Assembly (NCBI GenBank): GCA_014523495.1
Contig: JAATVM010000060.1
Location: forward strand, 1-11,084
Length of the DNA stretch: 11,084 nucleotides
Reading direction: 5' to 3'
Source of the DNA: Nitrososphaerales archaeon TH1920
Lineage (GTDB): Archaea; Thermoproteota; Nitrososphaeria; Nitrososphaerales; Nitrososphaeraceae
Part shown: piece by piece, positions 6,038 to 11,084 of the stretch
Layout: each line of letters opens with the position of its first letter
Position numbering within the stretch: the first letter of the stretch is position 1
Program-made: the position numbers and the translations under genes
Notes under the pieces: generated by a model
The model's input: the letters and a program-made list of their open reading frames with translations, nothing else
Told to the model about the DNA's origin: nothing
Databases searched by the model: none

Positions 6038-6045
6038 TATAATTT
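6038..6045 (-). promoter_or_regulatory. TATA box of tRNA-Pro
   Basis: Minus-strand AAATTATA lies about 37 bp before the mature tRNA 5' end, giving a predicted start about 10 nt upstream of it. That is a usual leader for archaeal tRNA genes. Confidence 0.4.
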
Positions 6046-6173
6046 TAACTTTGAGATATTGAATTAATGAATACCATTGAAATCAGAATATTTTGAATAA
6101 ACAATTGGCCATTGGGTCAGTTAACGCTTACTCACATATTTCACAATCAAAATCTGGCATACACATCAATATC

Positions 6174-6182
6174 TCTAAATAT
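6174..6182 (+). promoter_or_regulatory. TATA box of the methionine aminopeptidase gene
   Basis: TCTAAATAT is centred 27 bp before the TTG at 6205. This is the main DNA evidence that translation starts at 6205 and not at the upstream TTG 6112. Confidence 0.5.
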
Positions 6183-6204
6183 CTTTAACTTAGAATTTCA
6201 GGAG

Positions 6205-7101
6205 TTGGATGTCTACGAGATCTATATCAAGGCCGGCAAGATAGCTTCCAAGGTTAGAGAATATGCTAGGATTCAAGATCATACTGGCAAGACTTTGAGC
6301 GAAATATGTAATGACATTGAACAAGAAATATTTAAAAATGGTGCAGAGCCCGCTTTTCCGGTTAATGTTAGTTTAAACGATATTGCAGCACATTACACTG
6401 CAGAACCCAACGATCCCATAACTGTCAAAAATACTGATGTGCTAAAGATAGACGTAGGAGTACATGTTGACGGTTATATCGCTGATACCGCTGTGACAGT
6501 GAGTTATGATTCCAAATATCAAAATTTAGTCGATACTGCTGAAAGGGCGCTAGATGAGGCGATAAACATGGCAAGATCAAACACAAGAGCATCTGATATC
6601 GGAAGAATAATAGAAAAAACAATAACAAAATATGGATGCAAACCAATTCAAAATTTAAGTGGGCACTCGCTTGAACGATATACTATTCATGCTGGAAAGT
6701 CTATCCCAAACATTTGGACAATTGGACACTCCTTCAATTTATCTGTAAATAATGTATACGCAATAGAACCATTCGTGACAACCAAGGACGGGCAAGGTGT
6801 TGTTTATGAGGGAAAGGTCAAAAATATTTTTGGAATTGCATCACGAAAACGAATAAAAGACCAAAAAGCTGATGATTTTTTAGAATATTTATGGAATAAA
6901 TTTAAAACACTACCATTTGCCTTACGATGGATCGTTAATGAATATGAAGAAAAAGAAGCAGTCTCTTTAATAGGTTTATTGATAAGAAAGAAGAACCTTC
7001 ATGCATATCCAATCTTGGTCGAAGGGGCAAACAGAATTGTGGCTCAAGCAGAGCATACAATAATTCCGCAAGAGTCTGATACAATAACGATAACAAAATA
7101 G
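6205..7101 (+). CDS. map: Methionine aminopeptidase, type II (archaeal)
   Basis: This cytosolic dinuclear-metal enzyme removes the N-terminal Met from nascent proteins. From TTG 6205 the protein is 298 aa and opens MDVYEIYIKAGKIASKVRE, like other archaeal enzymes (about 295 aa). All metal ligands are visible: Asp83 (KIDVGVHVDG), Asp94 (IADTAV), His154 (SGHSLERY), Glu188 (AIEPF) and Glu283 (QAEHTI). The substrate-site His63 (AAHYT) and His162 (IHAG) are present too. These positions are shifted by only one to three from the Pyrococcus furiosus enzyme, which supports the start. The type II insert is the region around residues 205-265 (FGIASRKRIKDQ to LPFALRW). The frame is open to TTG 6112, but the extra 31 residues resemble no family member and a TATA box lies inside them. 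Confidence 0.95.
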   Translation: MDVYEIYIKAGKIASKVREYARIQDHTGKTLSEICNDIEQEIFKNGAEPAFPVNVSLNDIAAHYTAEPNDPITVKNTDVLKIDVGVHVDGYIADTAVTVSYDSKYQNLVDTAERALDEAINMARSNTRASDIGRIIEKTITKYGCKPIQNLSGHSLERYTIHAGKSIPNIWTIGHSFNLSVNNVYAIEPFVTTKDGQGVVYEGKVKNIFGIASRKRIKDQKADDFLEYLWNKFKTLPFALRWIVNEYEEKEAVSLIGLLIRKKNLHAYPILVEGANRIVAQAEHTIIPQESDTITITK

Positions 7102-7201
7102 CGGAATAGGATCTATCAAAATTTTTGCTTTTCCCTTTTGAGTCGCAATATAGAATGGATAGAGATACTTTAGCACATTACGAAAGAAATTAGCATAAAA
7201 G

Positions 7202-7211
7202 TAATAAATAA
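7202..7211 (+). promoter_or_regulatory. TATA box of the 35-aa microprotein gene
   Basis: TAATAAATAA is centred 26 bp before ATG 7232, the same spacing as at the other leaderless genes in the window. Confidence 0.45.
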
Positions 7212-7231
7212 GAGTGTAGGCTAGTTCTTGT

Positions 7232-7339
7232 ATGAAAGCAAAAACAGTCATATACGGTGCATATTTTGCATTAAAACTTTGGTTTTATAGAAAGATAAAA
7301 GGAAGAAAGTCAAGAGCAGAAAAGGAAATTTCAATGTAA
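7232..7339 (+). CDS. Putative 35-aa basic microprotein
   Basis: I do not recognise it. ATG 7232 opens a 35-codon frame ending in TAA. Residues 5-19 form a hydrophobic, aromatic segment (TVIYGAYFALKLWFY), followed by a strongly basic tail (RKIKGRKSRAEKEI). The layout suggests a small membrane-associated helix with a cytosolic positive tail. A TATA box sits at the expected distance, and the gene lies in an otherwise empty 387-bp gap between the methionine aminopeptidase and GlcD-type genes. The composition is not that of random AT-rich DNA, but conservation in relatives is needed to prove it. Confidence 0.45.
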   Translation: MKAKTVIYGAYFALKLWFYRKIKGRKSRAEKEISM

Positions 7340-7488
7340 CTACATTCTATATTTTACTATAATAGCATGCCTTATTTGTTGGTATTTTTAGGATTTTCAA
7401 CTTAGATATTTCTTTGTGATCTTAAAAAATAAGGACATAACCGTATCCAAATTACTTAAAATCCTCCCTTAGTAATATTAAACAACCA

Positions 7489-8958
7489 ATGACTGACCAG
7501 CATATTTCTGAACTAAGGAAAACTGGGCTATCGGAAATATTTGATGATGACTGGACAAGGACAATTTATTCAGTAGATGCAAGTCATTGTACAATTAAAC
7601 CTCTAGCCGTTAATTTTCCGTCTGACGAATATGATGTTCAAAAAATATGTAATTATGCATACGCCCATGGTATTTCCGTAACCTGCAGGGGGGCGGGCAC
7701 TGGGCTATTGGGACAATCATTGTCTGATGGGATCATACTGGATTTTACTAAAAAAATGAACAGAATCTTGGAAATAGGTAATGACTATGTTATAGTTCAA
7801 CCGGGGGTTGTGAAGGCAATTTTAGATAAGGAACTTGCGAAAAGAGGAAAATTTATTCCTACCGATCCTGCAAGTAGTAACTATTGTACAGTAGGAGGGA
7901 TGCTGTCTAACAATTCAAGTGGTCCACATGGACTTGGTTACGGAAGTATAATCAACCATGTCCAAGGAGTTAAGCTGGTCTATAGTAATGGAATGATAGG
8001 GTTTGCAGATCAAAAAAAGTATGATGAAAAAGTTAGTAAAATGCTGAAATTTATTGTATCAATTGACACTGACGTAAAAAAATATTATCCGAATGTGAGC
8101 AAAAATTCAAGCGGATATCGTTTAGATGCAATTTTTGAAAATAACCATATAAACCCTCAAAAAATATTTGTTGCGTCGGAAGGAAGTCTAGGTATTATAA
8201 CAAGTAGTAGAATATCAATACTGGACATTCCAGAAAAAAAGTCGCTTGTTATACTCAAATTTGAAAATATTTTAAATGCCGTTTTGGCAGTCCCAACAAT
8301 TCTTGAGCATAAGCCTGTTGCAATGGAGTTATTGGATAGAGGAGCTATACTGGGAGGCTGGAAAGATGGCGACTCGAATGGGAATTCCAGCATAATGTTA
8401 GTTGAATTTCATGGTAATGATAATTCTCTTTATGATCAGGTTGATAAATTTGAAGAAAAATTACAGGAAAAGGCAAAAATTCTCGAAAGTGGTCACGACC
8501 AAAATAGTATAGATAGAGCTTGGAATGAGCGAAAAAATTCACTAAATAATGCTATAAAAAAGGGAATAGGTTCAAGGAAACCAGCAGGAATTATAGAAGA
8601 CACAGTAGTTCATCCAGATATTTTATATGACTACACAATTCTTCTCTTAAAAATTCTTGATACATACAAACTTGATTACGTAGTTTATGGTCATGCTGGA
8701 AATGGCAATTTGCACCTCAGACCTATTGTTGATATTAACTCAGATTATTCAAAATCCTTGATGAGCAGCATAGCGTATAAGGTTTTCAGTTATATTGGAA
8801 AAGTTCATGGTTCTATTTCCGGAGAACATGGCGATGGACTCCTGAGAACAAAATATATTCCCATGATGTATGGTTCAACAATGTACGATATTTTCAAACA
8901 AATAAAACTAATATTTGATGATAAAAAAATTTTTAACCCAGGTAAAAAAATAATATAA
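7489..8958 (+). CDS. FAD-linked 2-hydroxyacid dehydrogenase, GlcD/D-lactate dehydrogenase family
   Basis: These flavoenzymes oxidise D-2-hydroxyacids such as glycolate, D-lactate or D-2-hydroxyglutarate and pass electrons to a quinone, cytochrome or partner Fe-S subunit. The N-terminal PCMH-type FAD-binding domain (about residues 35-215) shows TCRGAGTGLLGQS, PTDPASSNYCTVGGMLSNNSSG and ASEGSLGIIT. The C-terminal FAD-oxidase domain has the metal/substrate histidines in GHAGNGNLHLRP (His402, His409), SGEHGDGLLR (His447) and the usual closing NPGKKI. Length (489 aa) fits a stand-alone GlcD. There is no fused cysteine-rich CCG domain and no glcE or glcF next to it, so the electron acceptor is unclear. 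The substrate cannot be told from the sequence alone. ATG 7489 has a TATA-like CTTAAAAT at 7455-7462. Confidence 0.92.
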   Translation: MTDQHISELRKTGLSEIFDDDWTRTIYSVDASHCTIKPLAVNFPSDEYDVQKICNYAYAHGISVTCRGAGTGLLGQSLSDGIILDFTKKMNRILEIGNDYVIVQPGVVKAILDKELAKRGKFIPTDPASSNYCTVGGMLSNNSSGPHGLGYGSIINHVQGVKLVYSNGMIGFADQKKYDEKVSKMLKFIVSIDTDVKKYYPNVSKNSSGYRLDAIFENNHINPQKIFVASEGSLGIITSSRISILDIPEKKSLVILKFENILNAVLAVPTILEHKPVAMELLDRGAILGGWKDGDSNGNSSIMLVEFHGNDNSLYDQVDKFEEKLQEKAKILESGHDQNSIDRAWNERKNSLNNAIKKGIGSRKPAGIIEDTVVHPDILYDYTILLLKILDTYKLDYVVYGHAGNGNLHLRPIVDINSDYSKSLMSSIAYKVFSYIGKVHGSISGEHGDGLLRTKYIPMMYGSTMYDIFKQIKLIFDDKKIFNPGKKII

Positions 8959-9033
8959 ACAAAATTTTTAGTACAGAACAGGCTTATGATATCCAAATAA
9001 ATGTTACTTCCAATTTGTTGAACATTTGAATAA

Positions 9034-9315
9034 CTATAAATTAGATTTCTTTAGTTTGAACCATGTACCAAATCTAAATATCAATATTCCTGCAGCAATT
9101 GTAAGTAATGATATAACTAACGTTTGAGGAGCTACCACTGTTTTTAATATATTGGGAGCTGTGGAAATATATTGGCAATCCTCATTGTCATAATCGCAAT
9201 TTTTTTGGATTGGAAAAATAACTATTACTAGAACAAGTAAAATCAAAATAAATGTTCCTATTAGTGCAGACACAGCGCCAGCTTTTATTATCTTGTCAAT
9301 ATATTTGATAACCAT
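9034..9315 (-). CDS. Two-helix membrane protein, 93 aa
   Basis: I do not recognise the family. Helix 1 spans about residues 12-35 (ending LVIVIFP) and helix 2 about 60-82 (TLVISLLTIAAGILIFRFG). Between them is a short loop with two cysteines (QKNCDYDNEDCQYIS) that are well placed for a disulphide or metal on the outer face. Basic residues at both ends (IKYIDKIIK and FKLKKSNL) predict that both termini are cytosolic. ATG 9315 starts the frame. The gene lies 22 bp after the end of the 202-aa protein gene on the same strand, so the two could be co-transcribed, although a TATA-like TTTTATAAT also lies close to its ATG. Confidence 0.65.
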   Translation of the reverse strand: MVIKYIDKIIKAGAVSALIGTFILILLVLVIVIFPIQKNCDYDNEDCQYISTAPNILKTVVAPQTLVISLLTIAAGILIFRFGTWFKLKKSNL

Positions 9316-9337
9316 GTCTAATTATAAAAAACTCTAT

Positions 9338-9946
9338 TCAACTTTTGATTCTCTTTGGATCTATGGTTACAAAACTATATGACTCTTTATTTGAAACGAG
9401 TTCAAATTTATTATTAAAATATTGGAATGGCAACTGTTCATAAATGTGTTTATCCCATAATTCATGTACCTCATCGAAATACACTTTTCTTGATTTTCCC
9501 ATCATTCTTAAAATCTCATGGGTCAAGACATGTGATACCCTTGCACAATTTTTATCTGAGTAAAATCTAACCCTATCTAAATCAGAAAGAGGATTTTTTG
9601 ACCTTTCCCAATAGGCAACTCCAAAATTTTCTGAAGAATATCCCTCTGTTCTGCAATCTGTCCAAAATGGTTTGAAATAAGTGAGATAAAAATGGTATGT
9701 GGTCTTATCCCTATCAATATGATCTCGCGATAAATATGATAACGACATTCTATCAAATAACATCCCAGGGATTACAGGAAGAATATCAGCCTTCACCTTT
9801 AGATTCACGTTGAAGGACCTTTTTATCCACTGATGAAAAAATCGTGACATCAGAGACACATAGTACCAATCCTCATTTTGCAATCTAATCCAATCTTTAT
9901 TTTTTGCCACATAAATGAAAAAGAGAGGAGGATATTGCAATATCAA
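9338..9946 (-). CDS. Unknown protein with a degenerate HExxH-like motif, up to 202 aa
   Basis: I do not recognise the family with certainty. The notable segment is HVLTHEILRMMGKS (numbering from the TTG at 9946: His143, Glu144, Arg147). It resembles the zincin helix HExxHxxG, but Arg stands where the second zinc-binding His would be. DEVHELWDKH follows at 158-167. It could be an inactive metallopeptidase relative, or a protein using other His residues as ligands. It is rich in aromatic residues and has no convincing membrane helix. The start is unclear: TTG 9946, TTG 9940 or GTG 9910 (protein starting MAKNKDWIRL). The GTG would place the perfect palindrome at 9931-9944 in its promoter rather than in the coding region. 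Confidence 0.6.
   Translation of the reverse strand: MILQYPPLFFIYVAKNKDWIRLQNEDWYYVSLMSRFFHQWIKRSFNVNLKVKADILPVIPGMLFDRMSLSYLSRDHIDRDKTTYHFYLTYFKPFWTDCRTEGYSSENFGVAYWERSKNPLSDLDRVRFYSDKNCARVSHVLTHEILRMMGKSRKVYFDEVHELWDKHIYEQLPFQYFNNKFELVSNKESYSFVTIDPKRIKS
9931..9944. promoter_or_regulatory. Perfect 14-bp palindrome GATATTGCAATATC, possible operator
   Basis: The palindrome lies 21-34 bp upstream of GTG 9910, exactly where the TATA box would be if that GTG is the true start. A dimeric repressor bound here would block the promoter. If translation begins at TTG 9946, the palindrome is coding instead. Confidence 0.35.
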
Positions 9947-10120
9947 TTATTAAAATAAAATATGCAAATAAATACTAATGAATGGGGAAGCATTTTTACT
10001 CTTTCTTTATATTGAAAGACAGCAGTTGTGTATTAGACTTGTACAATTAAATCTATTTGGCAACTGCATTTTCATTATGGTTGTACTAGTTTGCGCATCA
10101 TGAATTAGTCGTGTCGCAAA

Positions 10121-10129
10121 ACTTATACA
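10121..10129 (+). promoter_or_regulatory. Probable TATA box of tRNA-Trp
   Basis: ACTTATACA is centred about 41 bp before the tRNA 5' end, predicting a transcript start with a leader of about 15 nt. The run CAATAAAAAG at 10144-10153 is a weaker alternative. Confidence 0.35.
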
Positions 10130-10203
10130 CTCAATTTTGGAACCAATAAAAAGCGATGCTTATGTGGGGTCGTAGCGAAGCCAGGCATCGCAACGGGCTC
10201 CAG

Positions 10204-10235
10204 ATCTAACAAACAGGGCTTTATTAGAGAATGAA
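10204..10235 (+). other. tRNA-Trp intron 1 at canonical position 37/38, 32 nt
   Basis: The intron folds into a hairpin, TCTAA (10205-10209) with TTAGA (10224-10228). Flanking bulges AGA (10202-10204) and AAA (10234-10236) sit where the archaeal splicing endonuclease would cut, after the second base of each. The helix between the bulges is imperfect, so this is a relaxed bulge-helix-bulge motif. It is too short to carry a C/D guide RNA like that in many euryarchaeal tRNA-Trp introns. Confidence 0.75.
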
Positions 10236-10256
10236 ACCCGTGGATCGAGGGTTCAA

Positions 10257-10285
10257 ATGTTGTGGTTCAAATCGCAACAGAATAA
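10257..10285 (+). other. tRNA-Trp intron 2 in the T-loop (about position 58/59), 29 nt
   Basis: The T-loop is 36 nt instead of 7. The extra 29 nt fold as a 7-bp hairpin, TGTTGTG (10258-10264)/CGCAACA (10273-10279). Next to it, TTC (10252-10254) pairs with GAA (10280-10282), leaving an AAA bulge on the 5' side and TAAAT on the 3' side. This is a relaxed bulge-helix-bulge. The exact register is ambiguous because AAAT occurs at both ends (10255-10258 and 10284-10287). All registers give the same mature loop. The intron hairpin itself contains a second TTCAAAT (10266-10272). Confidence 0.7.
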
Positions 10286-10418
10286 ATCCCTTCGGCCCCA
10301 TTTTGATTAATTACAATTTAGCATAATGTGCCGTCTTATTTTGGTAAAAACTATTGAGTTTTATTTATTCTAAACAAGAACATTTTTTCCATTCAATTCA
10401 ATTCATACAGTACATGTA

Positions 10419-10721
10419 TTATTTTAAACAATCTTCAATTGCATTGTATGAGCCAAATGATTTCTGAGCCTCAGGGATACGTTTTTGGATAGCCTGGTTT
10501 GCAGATTCTATAAATAATGACATTGGATCTTGTTTCTTGAATAATTTTATGAACGCCTTTTTTGGTTTATTCAACTTGTCAAAAAAGATAGTAGAACTAT
10601 CTTCTATTATGATATCAGCTTCGCTACAAGACACTCCGTTACTTAGGAGATGTTTTTCTAACTTTGCAGCAAATCGCGCAAAGTGAACTGAATATGTATC
10701 TTGATCTAGATTTGGCACCAT
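10419..10721 (-). CDS. Hypothetical protein, 100 aa
   Basis: I do not recognise the family. The protein is soluble and mostly helical. The N-terminal helix is SVHFARFAAKLEKHLLSNG, then comes SCSEADIIIEDSSTIFFDKL, a basic linker (NKPKKAFIKLFKKQ), a helix SLFIESANQAIQKR, and the end NAIEDCLK. The mix of acidic and basic segments suggests a small regulator or partner protein, but no motif is decisive. ATG 10721 starts the frame, with TATA-like CTATAATA on the minus strand near 10739-10747, slightly closer than usual. It is flanked by tRNA-Trp on the other strand and by tRNA-Cys upstream on the same strand. Confidence 0.6.
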   Translation of the reverse strand: MVPNLDQDTYSVHFARFAAKLEKHLLSNGVSCSEADIIIEDSSTIFFDKLNKPKKAFIKLFKKQDPMSLFIESANQAIQKRIPEAQKSFGSYNAIEDCLK

Positions 10722-10917
10722 AGACCACTACTGTTCTAATATTATAGAGATACAAGTATTTATTATCTTTCTTTTCAGAGATATTCAACTAGATTACTGT
10801 AAATTTGGTGTTGTCCTTCATCTTGGTAATATTTTTATTTATATGAAACATATTTTGAGCTTATAGATTCTACACAGTTGAATAATACGCAATTACGTAC
10901 CTTGAATTTAGTCTGAA

Positions 10918-11004
10918 AGGTGGGGAAGGGATTCGAACCCTTATAGATTCGCTAACTTCATAGTAATTCTGCAGGCGAACGCATAGCCGCTCTGCCACCC
11001 CACC
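10918..11004 (-). tRNA. tRNA-Cys(GCA) with a 15-nt intron
   Basis: On the minus strand the acceptor is GGTGGGG/CCCCACC. The D arm begins GCAG and closes with TGC. The anticodon stem is TTCGC/GCGAA enclosing a 22-nt loop. The T arm is AAGGG-TTCGAAT-CCCTT. Removing 15 nt after position 37 gives the loop CTGCAGA, anticodon GCA (Cys). The discriminator is U (10918), as expected for tRNA-Cys. CCA is not encoded. The mature length is 72 nt. Confidence 0.93.
10954..10968 (-). other. tRNA-Cys intron at position 37/38, 15 nt
   Basis: Anticodon-loop bases CTGC pair with GAAG near the intron 3' end at three of four positions (one G-A mismatch). The bulges are AGA on the 5' side and TTA on the 3' side, and cutting after the second base of each bulge releases exactly 15 nt. 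This is a minimal, relaxed bulge-helix-bulge intron. Confidence 0.85.
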
Positions 11005-11030
11005 GTTAAATTAGTGAGATAAATTTTCTC

Positions 11031-11038
11031 AATTTAAA
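11031..11038 (-). promoter_or_regulatory. TATA box of tRNA-Cys
   Basis: Minus-strand TTTAAATT is centred about 30 bp before the tRNA 5' end, giving a predicted start within a few bases of the mature end. Confidence 0.45.
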
Positions 11039-11084
11039 GCATTGTCTAAATCATAATTTATTTACCAGCAAGTGTAAGAACACT

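Larger units (their letters stand above)
10166..10300 (+). tRNA. tRNA-Trp(CCA) interrupted by two introns
   Basis: The outer parts fold as a tRNA. The acceptor is GGGGTCG (10166-10172)/CGGCCCC (10293-10299) with one G-U pair and discriminator A10300. The D stem is GCGA/TCGC, the anticodon stem ACGGG (10193-10197)/CCCGT (10237-10241), the variable loop GGATC, and the T stem GAGGG (10247-10251)/CCCTT (10288-10292) with a G-U pair. Removing 32 nt after position 37 gives the 7-nt loop CTCCAGA, anticodon CCA (Trp). Removing 29 nt from the T-loop gives the standard TTCAAAT. The mature RNA is then exactly 74 nt. CCA is not encoded. A T4 run follows at 10301. The second intron would hide this gene from simple tRNA searches. 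Confidence 0.85.

Noticed and set aside
6112..6204. N-terminal extension of methionine aminopeptidase from TTG 6112
   Set aside because: It has no family resemblance, it contains a TATA box correctly spaced for TTG 6205, and the metal ligands match reference numbering only from 6205.
11058..11084. Possible C-terminus of a minus-strand gene (SVLTLAGK then stop) entering from the right edge
   Set aside because: Only eight codons are visible, and other frames are also open for a similar length, so it cannot be supported.

Overview
The window looks like a chromosomal piece of an AT-rich ammonia-oxidising archaeon (Nitrososphaeria/Thaumarchaeota, possibly a Nitrosocosmicus-like soil lineage). This is inferred from the archaeal type II methionine aminopeptidase, split and CCA-less tRNA genes with BHB-type introns, TATA-box promoters placed about 26-31 bp before start codons (leaderless mRNAs, many TTG or GTG starts), lack of Shine-Dalgarno sites and many short lineage-specific membrane proteins. 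The genus is a guess; no ammonia-oxidation gene, rRNA, mobile element or CRISPR array is present.

Layout. 54-2717 (+): an unknown 126-aa protein, a glutamate-racemase-fold protein that has lost both catalytic cysteines, a dCMP deaminase and a membrane-anchored exported protein. 2732-2792 is a small hairpin followed by a T tract, and 2887-3030 (+) is a 47-aa ribbon-helix-helix protein. 3082-4573 (-): a divergent P-II signalling protein, a two-helix membrane protein, a zinc-finger/two-helix membrane protein and a one-helix membrane protein. 4694-5834 (+): a RidA-family protein and an unknown 174-aa protein. 5931-6004 (-): tRNA-Pro(TGG). 6205-7339 (+): methionine aminopeptidase and a 35-aa basic microprotein. 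7489-8958 (+): a GlcD-type FAD-linked dehydrogenase. 9034-9946 (-): a two-helix membrane protein and a protein with a degenerate HExxH-like motif. 10166-10300 (+): tRNA-Trp(CCA) that appears to carry two introns, one of them in the T-loop. 10419-10721 (-): an unknown 100-aa protein. 10918-11004 (-): tRNA-Cys(GCA) with a 15-nt intron.

The genes do not form one pathway. They are mostly single transcription units of housekeeping function (translation, nucleotide salvage, metabolite damage control, N-terminal processing) mixed with lineage-specific membrane proteins. The most unusual items are the doubly interrupted tRNA-Trp gene, the cysteine-less racemase homologue, and the adjacent zinc-finger/hairpin membrane pair that shares an IPVD motif.
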